DNA of 64,000 bases from NCBI RefSeq assembly GCF_016587375.1, contig NZ_BNJG01000001.1, positions 1,674,001-1,738,000 on the forward strand. The letters run 5' to 3'. Position 1 is the first letter of the stretch. Each line of letters starts with the position of its first letter. The notes beneath the pieces are model-generated. The model did no database searches and had not been told where the DNA came from. It saw nothing but the letters and a program-made list of their open reading frames with translations. Source of the DNA: Ktedonobacter robiniae (GTDB taxonomy: Bacteria > Chloroflexota > Ktedonobacteria > Ktedonobacterales > Ktedonobacteraceae). Positions 8,456 to 17,717 of this stretch are shown here, piece by piece. The translations under genes and the position numbers were made by a program.

Positions 8456-9364
8456 GTGTCACAATCCAATACCACTCTCGCCGCACAGCCAGCCTGGCGC
8501 GCGACACTTTCCGCTTATATCAACCTGGTAAAGCCACATGTCACCGTCCTGCTATTGGGCGTGACAGCCGCGACCATGGCTATCGCGGTACGCGGACTCC
8601 CTCCCCTGGGCATTACGCTTGCAACCCTGCTAGGCGGCTTTATGTCAGCTGGGAGCGCAAACTGCATCAACTGCTATATTGATCGCGACATCGACCAGGT
8701 CATGGGACGGACGCAGCGCCGTTCTCTGCCCGCTGGCCGCGTCCAGCCACAGCAGGCTTTGATCTTCGGCATTATCCTCGGAGTGGGTTCCTTCTTCCTG
8801 CTCTGGGGCCTCGTTAACCTGCTTAGCGCTGTTCTGGCGACCTCGGCGATTCTGTTCTATGTCTTCATCTATACGCTGGGCCTCAAGCGTACCACCGCGC
8901 AAAATATCGTGATTGGTGGGGCCGCGGGCGCAGTTCCGGTCCTGGTCGGATGGGCAGCTGTCACCAATTCAGTTTCCCTGTCAGCCATCTGGCTCTTTGC
9001 GATCATCTTCTATTGGACGCCTCCCCACTTCTGGGCGCTCTCGCTGCTGATTCAGAAAGACTATGAGAAGGCGAAAGTCCCCATGCTCCCGGTTTTGATG
9101 GGCGAGACTGAGACACGCAAGCAGATTCTGCTCTACTCGCTGCTCCTGGTCGCGGTGACCACGATTCTCTTCCTTATGGGCGCCATGGGTTACATCTTTC
9201 TGTTCAGCTCACTGACCCTGGGTGGCATCCTGGTCTATATGGCAGTCCGCCTGCTCAATGATGACGCATCGAGGAAGTGGGCGCGTACGATCTTCTGGTA
9301 CTCCAACTGCTACCTCGCGCTTATCTTCGCTGTCGCAGTCATTGACCGGGTCATTCACTTCTAG
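8456..9364 (+). CDS. ctaB: Protohaem IX farnesyltransferase (haem O synthase)
   Basis: A UbiA-type prenyltransferase of 302 residues that adds a farnesyl chain to haem b to make haem O for the oxidase. The first Asp-rich motif appears as NCYIDRDIDQVMGRT; the second region reads KDYEKAKVPMLP with the typical haem O synthase sequence FWALSLL before it. About eight or nine hydrophobic helices are visible. The start is GTG at 8456 behind GAGGAGA. It is followed by sco, another oxidase maturation gene, and lies a few kb from ctaC and ctaD. Confidence 0.96.
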   Translation: MSQSNTTLAAQPAWRATLSAYINLVKPHVTVLLLGVTAATMAIAVRGLPPLGITLATLLGGFMSAGSANCINCYIDRDIDQVMGRTQRRSLPAGRVQPQQALIFGIILGVGSFFLLWGLVNLLSAVLATSAILFYVFIYTLGLKRTTAQNIVIGGAAGAVPVLVGWAAVTNSVSLSAIWLFAIIFYWTPPHFWALSLLIQKDYEKAKVPMLPVLMGETETRKQILLYSLLLVAVTTILFLMGAMGYIFLFSSLTLGGILVYMAVRLLNDDASRKWARTIFWYSNCYLALIFAVAVIDRVIHF

Positions 9365-9397
9365 AGTCGTTAACGCGCGATGTGCAAGTTCGTTTCG

Positions 9398-9477
9398 GCC
9401 GCCTGCGGCGGCGAAGAGGAAAAAGAATGTGGGGACACCCCAAACCCCGCCAGGGGCAGTGCCCCTGGACCCCGTTT
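9398..9477. repeat. Dispersed repeat with GGGGACACCCC core, copy 1
   Basis: About 80 bases made of a small GC hairpin, a purine tract, a core TGGGGACACCCCAAA and a second hairpin ending in GACCCCG. A near-identical element lies at 36126-36206. It is intergenic and probably non-coding. Confidence 0.75.
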
Positions 9478-9526
9478 GTGCTATCTTGCATATCATGTTA
9501 GTCAGTAAGGACAGTCGAGAGAAGCT

Positions 9527-10171
9527 ATGAGTATCCGATGGAACTGGCGTCTAGCCTCACGCCTTTCAGTTTTAAGCCTGGCCGTACTGGTCGTTATCTT
9601 TGTCCTGGTCTATCAGCGAGTCTCAGCCGATAAAATGAGTTCGATAGACACCCCCTCTGTCACCACTTCGGGACTTCAGGGGACAGACCTGGGCGGCGCT
9701 GCCGCTCCCGGTTTTACCTTGATTGACCAGCATGGAAAGACCGTCTCGCTCGCCGATTTTAAAGGCCAGCCAGTCGTGGTCACCTTCATGTTTACGCGCT
9801 GCCCCGATCAGTGTCCTCTGGAAGCTCAGAAGCTGCATTCGACCTTCCAACTCCTGGGAAACGATGCCAGCCATGTGACCATGCTTGCGATCAGCACAGA
9901 TCCCCAGAACGACACGCCTCAGGCGGCCTCTAACTTTACCCAGGCCCATAGCCTGGATCAGAGCAACTGGCATTTTCTCACTGGCTCAAGCCAGCAGCTC
10001 TCTCCTGTCTGGAGCAACTACCACGTCTATGCGAACAGCAATGGGAACACAGCCGATCACAGCCTTGGCATCTATGTCCTCGACAAGCAGGGCCACGAGC
10101 GCGTCTTCCAAGACACCAGCTTTACCCCCGATCAGCTAGCCAGCAACCTGAAAAAACTCCTCAGCGAATAA
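9527..10171 (+). CDS. SCO1/SenC copper chaperone for oxidase assembly
   Basis: A 214-residue membrane-anchored thioredoxin-fold protein that loads copper into the CuA site of subunit II. One N-terminal helix (LSVLSLAVLVVIFVLVY) anchors it outside the cell. The metal motif CPDQCP is present with the third ligand His in HSLGIYVLD. ATG is preceded by GAGAGAAG. It lies 160 bases after ctaB with a repeat between them and is closed by a strong terminator. The context with ctaB, ctaC and ctaD supports the role. Confidence 0.93.
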   Translation: MSIRWNWRLASRLSVLSLAVLVVIFVLVYQRVSADKMSSIDTPSVTTSGLQGTDLGGAAAPGFTLIDQHGKTVSLADFKGQPVVVTFMFTRCPDQCPLEAQKLHSTFQLLGNDASHVTMLAISTDPQNDTPQAASNFTQAHSLDQSNWHFLTGSSQQLSPVWSNYHVYANSNGNTADHSLGIYVLDKQGHERVFQDTSFTPDQLASNLKKLLSE

Positions 10172-10173
10172 AG

Positions 10174-10233
10174 TAGAGAATAGAGAAAGCGGCGGCTCCT
10201 CGACTGAGGGGCCGCCGCTTTCTCTATTCTCTA
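10174..10233 (+). terminator. Intrinsic terminator after sco
   Basis: A 23-base perfect inverted repeat (10174-10196 and 10211-10233) with a loop that can fold further. It starts two bases after the stop codon. Confidence 0.8.
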
Positions 10234-10241
10234 TCTGCTTA

Positions 10242-10270
10242 TTGACGTGCATCAATCAATACAGTATGCT
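10242..10270 (+). promoter_or_regulatory. Probable promoter for the HTH-GAF gene
   Basis: TTGACG (10242-10247) and TATGCT (10265-10270) with a 17-base spacer, 70 bases before the gene. Confidence 0.6.
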
Positions 10271-10342
10271 TTTACATGGTAAATCCTTGGAGAAGAAAGA
10301 AGAAGGCGTAAGATACGCAGACGCGTAAGGGATAAGAAAGTT

Positions 10343-11356
10343 ATGGCGCAAGAGACATCTACCTGGCGAGGCCTGCTAGGACAAATCATTAGTGATGCGC
10401 AGGAACGCCAGCGCATCGCTGACCTGTTGCGAGTAAATCCGATTACTCTCACGCGCTGGGCTAACGCCAGGTCGAAACCACGCGCAGAAAGCTTGCGCCA
10501 ACTGATTGATGTGCTCCCCACGCAACGCCAGCGACTCATTGAGCTGATTACCAACGAATACCCTCGCCTCTTCGCCGAGGAGGAGGCATGGCAAGAAGAT
10601 ATTGCGCCCCTCATTCCTTCGAACTTCTATACACGTGTGCTTAACATACATACCACTAGCTCCTTATTCTTACGTTCATCGGCCATCTGTATCGCTGTCC
10701 TGCAACAAATTCTGGCCCATCTCGATCCCACACAAAATGGAATGGAGGTCTGTATCGCGCAATGTGTTCCCTCGCAATCACAAGTTACCCCATCTAATGT
10801 TCAGCAGCCTCGGATACACAGCCTGCGTACTACCTTTGGACGTGGCACACCTCCCTGGAATAATCATGAGAACCAGATCGTCTTTTTCGGTGCGGAATCG
10901 CTTATCGGACAGGCGGCGCTTCGTGGCCATTATATCGCGATCCAGACGCGCGACGAGAGGCAGCGCCTCTTTCCAGCCCACGCTACCGCGCTGGAGGAGA
11001 GTATTATTGGCCTGCCTATCGTCCGGGCTGATCGCGTGGTGGGTGTGCTCTCAATCGCCAGTACCCAGCCTCATTTTTTCGTCTCGACCTGCCTGGACCT
11101 GGCCATTCACTACGCCGAACTCCTGACCCTGGCCTTTGAATCTCATGAGTTTTACCGGATTCAGGATCTCGACCTGGGCCTACTGCCTCCTATCCAGAGA
11201 CAGCAAAGCTCTATCGCGAACTTCCAGCTCCAGGTAACACAGACTATGATTCAGGCTCAGCAGCAGGGCGAGCCACTTACACGCCCGGTGGCGGAGCTGC
11301 GCACCTGGCAGGAGATAGAGCGTCGCCTACTCCACCAGGCCTGGGAAGAGGCCTGA
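10343..11356 (+). CDS. HTH and GAF domain regulator
   Basis: A 337-residue cytosolic protein. Residues ~10-70 resemble a Cro/XRE-like helix-turn-helix (RIADLLRVNPITLTRWANARSKPR), and residues ~110-270 look like a GAF sensor domain, with the closing pattern ALEESIIGLPIVRADRVVGVLSIAS. The C-terminal ~60 residues are Gln-rich helices. It has its own promoter and lies between oxidase assembly genes and a membrane-BON gene, so it might sense redox or ligand state for that set; that link is inferred from position only. Confidence 0.75.
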   Translation: MAQETSTWRGLLGQIISDAQERQRIADLLRVNPITLTRWANARSKPRAESLRQLIDVLPTQRQRLIELITNEYPRLFAEEEAWQEDIAPLIPSNFYTRVLNIHTTSSLFLRSSAICIAVLQQILAHLDPTQNGMEVCIAQCVPSQSQVTPSNVQQPRIHSLRTTFGRGTPPWNNHENQIVFFGAESLIGQAALRGHYIAIQTRDERQRLFPAHATALEESIIGLPIVRADRVVGVLSIASTQPHFFVSTCLDLAIHYAELLTLAFESHEFYRIQDLDLGLLPPIQRQQSSIANFQLQVTQTMIQAQQQGEPLTRPVAELRTWQEIERRLLHQAWEEA

Positions 11357-11520
11357 TAGCTCACACCTTACACTCTCCTTACAAAGCGAGCTCCCAGGCC
11401 GTGCAATCCCCCATCTGCTTGCGCGAAATCGGCAGATTTGGTATGCTTACTTCTAGGACAATGATGGAAAATTATGTCCTCATGGTTCTTATTACTCTTG
11501 GAGGAAAGCGAGAAAAGCCT

Positions 11521-12318
11521 ATGGATACTTCTCTTCAAGGCACCAAGCTTATCATCGATAATGAACAAGACCTTGGGGTGTCGCAAGAGGCAGAAGTGAC
11601 CGAGGCCGAAAAGCATATCCATCTGCCAAGTCCCAGCCTGTGGCCGCTTGTCCTGAGCGCCGCTATCCTGGTGACCGTCGCGGGATTGCTCGGCCTACCG
11701 GATAGCCCCTTGCTTGCAATTATTGGCGCACCGTTCATCATCGTTGGCATTATGGGCTGGGCATTAGAAGACCCCATGGCGGGACATTCCCACCATGAAG
11801 CGTCCACAACTCCCATGCAAATCACCAGCGAGGGCGCGCGTGACATTCTGACACGTGCACGTGAAATCGCAGAGCGCTCGGTAACGGTCAGCAGCACCGC
11901 CTATAGCACTCACCTGGCGAAGGTGGAGCTAGAGGGCGAGAATAGCGAGGGCGTAACTCTGGCACTCTATGGTAAGGTGGAAATGGAGTCTCAGCGCGAT
12001 GAGCTCGTCAATGAGCTACGCCAAATTCCTGGTGTGCTGGAAGTGAAAAACTTCATGATCGCTGAAGACTCGATCCTGCGTACAGCCTATCAGCGCCTCG
12101 ACGCCATGCGCGCCAAGGGCAAGCTTGAGGGTGCGCAAAACATCTCGATTCTGGTTGAGAACTACATCCTGCACCTTTACGGTGATGTACCTCAGAAAGA
12201 GATGAAATACGCTCTGGAGCGCGAGATGGTCGGCATTACCGGCGTCAAGGTTGTGGTCAATCACATTGGCCTGAACAAAGAGATTCCCGGTAACCTCGGA
12301 AAGACACGCAACGCTTAG
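11521..12318 (+). CDS. Two-helix membrane protein (COX4-like) fused to tandem BON domains
   Basis: A 265-residue protein. Residues ~35-85 hold two close membrane helices (LWPLVLSAAILVTVAGLLGL and LLAIIGAPFIIVGIMGW, then ALEDPM), resembling the small subunit IV-like protein found with bacterial caa3 oxidases. The rest contains two BON-like units of ~75 residues, each ending in a short inter-strand motif (GVLEVKNFM, GVKVVVNHI). The longer frame opens at 11401, but ATG 11521 was chosen because GGAGGAAAG lies just upstream and the preceding 40 codons look non-coding. The spacing (12 bases) is somewhat long. Proximity to ctaB and sco supports an oxidase link. Confidence 0.7.
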   Translation: MDTSLQGTKLIIDNEQDLGVSQEAEVTEAEKHIHLPSPSLWPLVLSAAILVTVAGLLGLPDSPLLAIIGAPFIIVGIMGWALEDPMAGHSHHEASTTPMQITSEGARDILTRAREIAERSVTVSSTAYSTHLAKVELEGENSEGVTLALYGKVEMESQRDELVNELRQIPGVLEVKNFMIAEDSILRTAYQRLDAMRAKGKLEGAQNISILVENYILHLYGDVPQKEMKYALEREMVGITGVKVVVNHIGLNKEIPGNLGKTRNA

Positions 12319-12322
12319 TTCT

Positions 12323-12395
12323 ATAGAAGAAATAAAAATGAGATGTCCCTGGCAGCCTGTGGCTGCCAGGGACATCTCATTTTTATTTCTTCTAT
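12323..12395. terminator. Bidirectional terminator between the BON gene and ftsZ
   Basis: A 35-base perfect inverted repeat (12323-12357 and 12361-12395) with a 3-base loop; A- and T-rich ends on both sides suit termination in both directions. Confidence 0.85.
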
Positions 12396-12404
12396 GTGAC
12401 TGTC

Positions 12405-13877
12405 TTATGTGCGGCGCTGACGGAGGAAGGCGGGAATATCGATTACATCCCCGGAAGGGGCATTGCGACTTCCCCGATTTAGCTCCGGGTTGAGTCCGCG
12501 CACCTTGCGCTGAATCACCCTGGGCTGCACCGGCTGATCCTCCGGCTGAGGCACAGGCAATCGCCCCTGAGTGGGATTGACTGGCTCTTCATCGTAAGGA
12601 TAGTCCTCTTCGTCCTCCTCATCCTCGGGCAGCAAGTCTGCTGGCTCACGCGTGGCAGGAACCACAGGTGGCAACGAGTTATACACTGGACTCTCATTGC
12701 GCCTCACACTACGCTCGCCAGCCATAGGCCCGGACACCTGATTGGGCAAGTTTACCGAAATGGGCGGCGTTACAGGCGGCATATCGACCTCGGCGAAGCG
12801 CGAGGATTTCTCCTCCTTGTTCGCGGCCGGCACACCCGAGTTCGTGTAGTGTGGACGCGACTCGTTGCGCACAGGCGGCTGCGCGACGGGATAGCTAGTT
12901 GAAGCCCCCCGCACCACTGTATTGCTATCAAAACCAGTAGCGATGACGGTGATCTTCATTTTGCCATCGAAGTGCTGGTCCTGCACCGCGCCAAAGATAA
13001 TATTCGCGTCAGGATGCGCGGCCTGGCTAATAATCTCAGCCGCCTCGTGGACCTCGAAGAGCGTCATATCCAGGCCGCCTGTGATGTTAAAGAGCACACC
13101 ACGCGCACCGCTGATATCGATATCCAGTAAGGGACTGGCAATCGCCATCTGCGCCGCCTCGACCGCGCGCGCGTCTCCCCCAGCCTCACCAATGGCCATG
13201 AGTGCCGAGCCAGCGGAAGACATAATCGTCTTGACGTCGGCGAAGTCCAGGTTGATCAAACCTGGAACGGTAATCAGGTCGCTGATACCTTGAATACCTT
13301 GACGCAGAACGTCGTCCGCAAGCTTAAATGCCTCGGAGAGCGGGGTGCGCTTATCCGCGATATGTAACAGGCGATCATTGGGCACGGTAATCAGGGTATC
13401 GACATGCTGCTTCAGGCTAGCGATGCCCTCCTCAGCCGAGAGTTGACGCTTCTTCCCCTCAAAGGAGAAGGGGCGCGTCACCACACCGACTGTGAGCGCG
13501 CCAAGTTCGCGCGCGATCTGTGCCACAACCGGACTGGCGCCCGTTCCGGTTCCACCACCCATTCCAGCCGTGATAAACACCATGTCGGAGCCTTTGAGTA
13601 CCTCGTAGATCTCTTCCGCATTCTCTTCTGCGGCCTTGCACCCGACACCAGGGTTTCCACCAGCTCCGAGGCCACGCGTCAGTTTTTGACCAATGTGGAT
13701 CTGCATGGGCGCATCCGTGCGTAGTAGCGCCTGGGCATCAGTATTAATAGCAATAAATTCGATGCCAGTCATATTGGCTTGTATCATGCGATTGACCGCG
13801 TTACTGCCGCCTCCACCCACTCCAATAACGCGAATCTGAGCAAAGCCTTCGAGTTGTTCATTGTCCATAGGTAACAT
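12405..13877 (-). CDS. ftsZ: Cell division GTPase FtsZ
   Basis: The tubulin-like protein that forms the division ring. Seen: the N-terminal [13 protein letters not shown], the tubulin signature [13 protein letters not shown], the T7-type NLDFADV, and the C-terminal peptide [13 protein letters not shown] that binds FtsA and other partners. The linker between GTPase core and tail (~160 residues, Pro, Glu and Asp-rich) is long, giving 490 residues compared with about 350-390 usually. Start at ATG 13877 after AAAGGGGG; a second ATG three codons later is possible. Last gene of the dcw cluster, 161 bases after ftsA with a repeat element in between. Confidence 0.98.
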   Translation of the reverse strand: MLPMDNEQLEGFAQIRVIGVGGGGSNAVNRMIQANMTGIEFIAINTDAQALLRTDAPMQIHIGQKLTRGLGAGGNPGVGCKAAEENAEEIYEVLKGSDMVFITAGMGGGTGTGASPVVAQIARELGALTVGVVTRPFSFEGKKRQLSAEEGIASLKQHVDTLITVPNDRLLHIADKRTPLSEAFKLADDVLRQGIQGISDLITVPGLINLDFADVKTIMSSAGSALMAIGEAGGDARAVEAAQMAIASPLLDIDISGARGVLFNITGGLDMTLFEVHEAAEIISQAAHPDANIIFGAVQDQHFDGKMKITVIATGFDSNTVVRGASTSYPVAQPPVRNESRPHYTNSGVPAANKEEKSSRFAEVDMPPVTPPISVNLPNQVSGPMAGERSVRRNESPVYNSLPPVVPATREPADLLPEDEEDEEDYPYDEEPVNPTQGRLPVPQPEDQPVQPRVIQRKVRGLNPELNRGSRNAPSGDVIDIPAFLRQRRT

Positions 13878-13951
13878 ACGTTTCGTGGCCCCCTTTCGAG
13901 TCTCTACTAGGTAGAACGGACGAGAAACACTTTTCTCTTACACCATTCTCA

Positions 13952-14023
13952 AAGATCTTATTCCGAAACCCAACATCACTGGCGTGCCTAGCGCTTCGCG
14001 CTCAGGGTTTTCGGATAAGAAGT
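13952..14023 (-). repeat. Dispersed palindromic repeat (CCGAAA family), copy 1
   Basis: About 72 bases with imperfect terminal inverted repeats (CTTATCCGAAAACCC and CTTATTCCGAAACCC) and an inner GAGCGCGAAGCGCT hairpin. It is the reverse complement of the copy at 47974-48046 with one base different. It sits between ftsA and ftsZ. Confidence 0.85.
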
Positions 14024-14038
14024 ATGTAAAAACTCAGT

Positions 14039-15283
14039 CTAAGGAAAAAATGCACGCACCAGGCGCCCAAGAAAACTAAAGCGCGACTTAATATCGGCTG
14101 ATCCATCTCCATACCCATCGTCCTCATCAATCATGAGCGAGGTATGACGCAACCCCCACAATAACAGGCCAACCGCCGTTGAATATGCCGGTCGGCTAAT
14201 GGAATCAGCCAGTCCGTGCATCCCCAAAGGAGTCCCTATACGCGCTGGAATATCCAGTGTACGTGCCGCAACATCTAGAATACCGGGTAGTTCCGCGCAT
14301 CCACCCGTAATGACAATGCCAGCCGTCAGCAAGCCATCATAACCCGATTTCTTGATCTCTTCATGCACCATGCCAAATAGCTCTTCAACACGAGCCTGAA
14401 TGATCTGCGCCAGCAACTTCCGCGGGACCAGGTCGTTGCAATCGGGCATAAACTGTGACAGGTCGATCATGTCGTCTTCATCGATGCTATCAGGATCACA
14501 ATGCCCATATGTAATCTTCAACTCTTCAGCAACCGCGGGCGGCAAACGCAGCCCAATCGCGATATCACTGGTAATGTGATTCCCGCCAACCCCCAGGACA
14601 ACCGTCTGCCAGATAGCCCCATCCGCAAAGATAGCAATATCCGTGGTGCCGCCGCCAATATCGACCAGGGCCACACCCAAATCGGTCTCGCCTTCAGCAA
14701 GCACAGCCTCACTTGAGGCCAGCGGCTCCAGAACCAGGTCTTCAATATCTACATGCGCGCGATGCACACATTTAATCAAATTATGGATCGAAGAGACGGC
14801 GCCCGTGATAATATGAGTCTCGACTTCCAGGCGGAAACCTGACATACCAATCGGGTTCTTAATTCCCTCCTGGCCATCCACGACATAGCCCCTGGGGATC
14901 ACATGGATTACTTCACGGTTGGCGGGGATCGCTATCGCTTGCGCAATCTCAATAGCCCGGCTGATGTCATCCTGCACAATATCACGATGATTTGGCGAGA
15001 TGGCGACAAACCCCTTGCTGTTCTGTGAATCAATGTGGCTACCCGCTATACCAACATAGGCGGCGGAGATCTTCTTCCCCGACAGGCGCTCCGCACGGTC
15101 TAACGATGCCGCGATAGAGGTAACAGTCTCTTCTATGTTTACCACCACTCCGCGGCGCAAGCCCTGCGAAGGGCAGGTGCCAACGCCAACAATGTTCAGC
15201 TTCCCGTCACGATCAAGCTCGCCAACCAGGACACAGACTTTTGTTGTTCCAACGTCAATTCCGACGATCACCCGCTCTTGCAC
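14039..15283 (-). CDS. ftsA: Cell division protein FtsA
   Basis: An actin-like ATPase of 414 residues that tethers FtsZ to the membrane. Seen: phosphate-1 motif VGIDVGTTKVCVLVGE at the N-terminus, the SHS2 (1C) region, phosphate-2 DIGGGTTDIAIF, adenosine motif GIVITGGCAELPG, and a C-terminal amphipathic membrane-targeting helix FLGRLVRAFF. GTG start at 15283 follows AGGAG at 9 bases. It lies between ftsQ and ftsZ in the usual order. Confidence 0.97.
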   Translation of the reverse strand: MQERVIVGIDVGTTKVCVLVGELDRDGKLNIVGVGTCPSQGLRRGVVVNIEETVTSIAASLDRAERLSGKKISAAYVGIAGSHIDSQNSKGFVAISPNHRDIVQDDISRAIEIAQAIAIPANREVIHVIPRGYVVDGQEGIKNPIGMSGFRLEVETHIITGAVSSIHNLIKCVHRAHVDIEDLVLEPLASSEAVLAEGETDLGVALVDIGGGTTDIAIFADGAIWQTVVLGVGGNHITSDIAIGLRLPPAVAEELKITYGHCDPDSIDEDDMIDLSQFMPDCNDLVPRKLLAQIIQARVEELFGMVHEEIKKSGYDGLLTAGIVITGGCAELPGILDVAARTLDIPARIGTPLGMHGLADSISRPAYSTAVGLLLWGLRHTSLMIDEDDGYGDGSADIKSRFSFLGRLVRAFFP

Positions 15284-15450
15284 GATTTTACGCTCCTATT
15301 GGGCGGTACAACTGTGAGACGCACTACAACGATGATTTTCGCTCTGGCAGTAAACCACCACTTTCACTGCCACATGCCCCACGCTCCGTTGCTTCCTCAT
15401 AGCCTCGCTCTCAATCCATTTCAATTTACTGCCACGCGACTGGCTGGCAT

Positions 15451-16671
15451 TTACTTAAGAGTATACACTGGACGCAGCCCATAACGAAGGTCAATACTGG
15501 CCAGTGACAGTTGTTGCTCCCTGGCCATATCCAAAATGGCCTTCAATGTCAAAAGCCGATTCTCCAACGAGTTGGTGTCATCCGCATCTCCTAGATAAGC
15601 CTTCCAACCATCCTGGCTCTCTACTACATACGAGCCTTTACTACGTCCCTGCGTTCCCCGCCCATCAATAGTATTAGCATACATTGTACCATCGTAACGT
15701 AATTGAAAAGCATTGATACCAGTTATCTTTGGTAAACGCTCAAACACGTCTTTTGCAAAATGAATCTCATTCGCATCCACTCGCATGCCCACCTGTATTC
15801 CCTCACCACCTGTTACCTTGCCAGACTTCGCGTTCCCCTGAGCAATGACTGTCAGTGGCGCCGTGACAGTTGGGAGCGCATCGCTGCCGGGTATATCACT
15901 GGCCCGAGCCATCAAGACACCGTCACTGTCGATGCTATAGGTCTCCCGACCCGTCCGCCACAGCAAGAGCGGAGTACGCTCTTGCACTGTGACGGTCAAC
16001 TGGTTCGGCCATTGCTTATTGACCTGCGCTGAACGTACCAGAGGCAAGTTCTCGACCTGTGCCTCAAAGGCCGGGGTATTCAACAGAAAGATATTCTGCC
16101 CCTGTACTCCTTGCCTCTGAATGGCCTGAACCAGTGCGGCATTATGCGTTCCTACGACCTGCACCTGTTCAACACGAAACGCGCTACTCGTGAATGTGAA
16201 GCTCAAAGCTATAATAAGGACAAGAAGACCCGCAATAATACTGACTAATCTCCAGAGAAAACCGCGCCGGACACTACGGCGCCCGCTTCGTACGGGCACC
16301 GACCTGGATAGAGGGTCCGGGACGCGTCTTTGCATACTCTTCATGCGTCCACCTGTAGCCCAGGACCCTGTCTTAGCAAAGGTTCGGGGTGCAACCCGCT
16401 GTTGTACGCTCGACGACTGAGGCTGCTTTGCTCTCGTCCTTCTCAGCCGCTCCTGCCTCCTTGCAAAGGCATTCCATGCCGCCGAAGGATCGGCCTCCGG
16501 TATTGTGACAACGCGCTGCAACACGACCGGCCTCTCTACAGGCTGTTCCGCGTTGCGTGCGCTTCTACCATCGCGTTCATTCCTACCATAACTCCCTTCC
16601 ATCCGTTTGACGGCTGCTCGCTTATAGATGTGTGTAGCCATCTGCTCTGGTAGTTGTCGTTTGTGTGTCAT
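15451..16671 (-). CDS. ftsQ: Cell division protein FtsQ/DivIB with a long cytosolic tail
   Basis: A bitopic divisome protein of 406 residues. One membrane helix (LVSIIAGLLVLIIALSFTF) lies near residue ~155, followed by a POTRA domain (FRVEQVQVVGTHNAALVQAI...) and the FtsQ beta domain. The cytosolic part of about 145 residues is Arg-rich and much longer than usual. The ATG at 16671 was chosen because it overlaps the murB stop as ATGA and has GGAAGG ten bases upstream; the frame is open from 16689. It ends with TLK before a 167-base gap to ftsA. Confidence 0.93.
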   Translation of the reverse strand: MTHKRQLPEQMATHIYKRAAVKRMEGSYGRNERDGRSARNAEQPVERPVVLQRVVTIPEADPSAAWNAFARRQERLRRTRAKQPQSSSVQQRVAPRTFAKTGSWATGGRMKSMQRRVPDPLSRSVPVRSGRRSVRRGFLWRLVSIIAGLLVLIIALSFTFTSSAFRVEQVQVVGTHNAALVQAIQRQGVQGQNIFLLNTPAFEAQVENLPLVRSAQVNKQWPNQLTVTVQERTPLLLWRTGRETYSIDSDGVLMARASDIPGSDALPTVTAPLTVIAQGNAKSGKVTGGEGIQVGMRVDANEIHFAKDVFERLPKITGINAFQLRYDGTMYANTIDGRGTQGRSKGSYVVESQDGWKAYLGDADDTNSLENRLLTLKAILDMAREQQLSLASIDLRYGLRPVYTLK

Positions 16672-17690
16672 GATGTTGAAACCTTCCACTCACCACGCAG
16701 TTCGACCTCCATTTCCAGGTCGATGCCGAACTGCTCTAGCACGCGCTTATGAGCTTCTCGTATGAGCGCCGCTACATCCTCTGCCTTCGCTCCACCAAGA
16801 TTGACAATAAAGTTGGCGTGGCGCTCTGATAGTTGCGCCTTGCCTATCGTGAAGCCTTTCAAGCCAGCCGCCTCAATCAGACGACCTGAGTGGTCTCCTT
16901 CTGGGTTCTTGAAGACCGAGCCCGCGCTCTGCTGAGGGGGCTGCGTCTGCTTGCGGTGCTGCTTGTAGCTGTTGATCGTTTCACGCAGGGCCGCAGGGTC
17001 CGCACGGTGCAGACGCACACCCAACTGCATGATGATCTCAGCAGGCTCAATAAAGCGCCGGTCGGCCGCCAGGGGCTGACCCTGCTCGTCGAACTGCACC
17101 CGGCGCTGAGCGCGGAAACGACTATGACGATAGCGCAGGTCTAACTCTGCGTGTTGGTAGCGCTCGATAGTGGCAGTAACAGACTGCTCCTCGCAGGGAC
17201 GTGCGTCCAACACCTCAACCCATTCCAAAACCTCGCCAATATTGCCATGATGCGCACCCGCGTTACTAATGACGCCACCTCCCAGCGTTCCCGGGATACC
17301 CGGCCCAAACTCCAGTCCACCCCAGCCCAGGGTCGCCAGTTCATTGAGCAATTTCGGCCAGCTCACGCCAGCCCCCGCGGTCAATAGCGCCGTTCCGTCA
17401 CCACGCTCTTCAATGCGATAATTATTTAAAGCGATACGCGCTACAATTCCACGCACTCCAGCATCGGCATACAAAACATTGGTGCCATTTCCCTGACAGA
17501 GAAGCGGCCAGCGCCTCTGCGCGCACTCGTTTACCAGGTCGACCAGATCTTCTTTTGTCTCCAGTGTGATCCAGATGTCCGCCGGTCCACCCACGCCAAA
17601 GGTGCAGTGACGCGATAGTAGTTCGTCGCGTCGCACACTCGCAAATCGCTCTTGCAACACACTGTAAGCTGTCTCTTTATCGAACGCCAT
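16668..17690 (-). CDS. murB: UDP-N-acetylenolpyruvoylglucosamine reductase MurB
   Basis: The FAD enzyme that reduces UDP-GlcNAc-enolpyruvate to UDP-MurNAc. 340 residues. Seen: FAD-binding PCMH part (HCTFGVGGPADIWI, GNGTNVLYAD, GAGVSWPKLL, GPGIPGTLGGGVISNAGAH) and the C-terminal MurB domain with the proton-donor Ser in GSVFKNPEGDHSGRLIE. Type I-like organisation. The stop overlaps the ftsQ start by four bases. It follows murC by 27 bases. Confidence 0.96.
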   Translation of the reverse strand: MAFDKETAYSVLQERFASVRRDELLSRHCTFGVGGPADIWITLETKEDLVDLVNECAQRRWPLLCQGNGTNVLYADAGVRGIVARIALNNYRIEERGDGTALLTAGAGVSWPKLLNELATLGWGGLEFGPGIPGTLGGGVISNAGAHHGNIGEVLEWVEVLDARPCEEQSVTATIERYQHAELDLRYRHSRFRAQRRVQFDEQGQPLAADRRFIEPAEIIMQLGVRLHRADPAALRETINSYKQHRKQTQPPQQSAGSVFKNPEGDHSGRLIEAAGLKGFTIGKAQLSERHANFIVNLGGAKAEDVAALIREAHKRVLEQFGIDLEMEVELRGEWKVSTS

Positions 17691-17717
17691 AGGTTTGGAT
17701 TCCCTTTGTGATTACTT

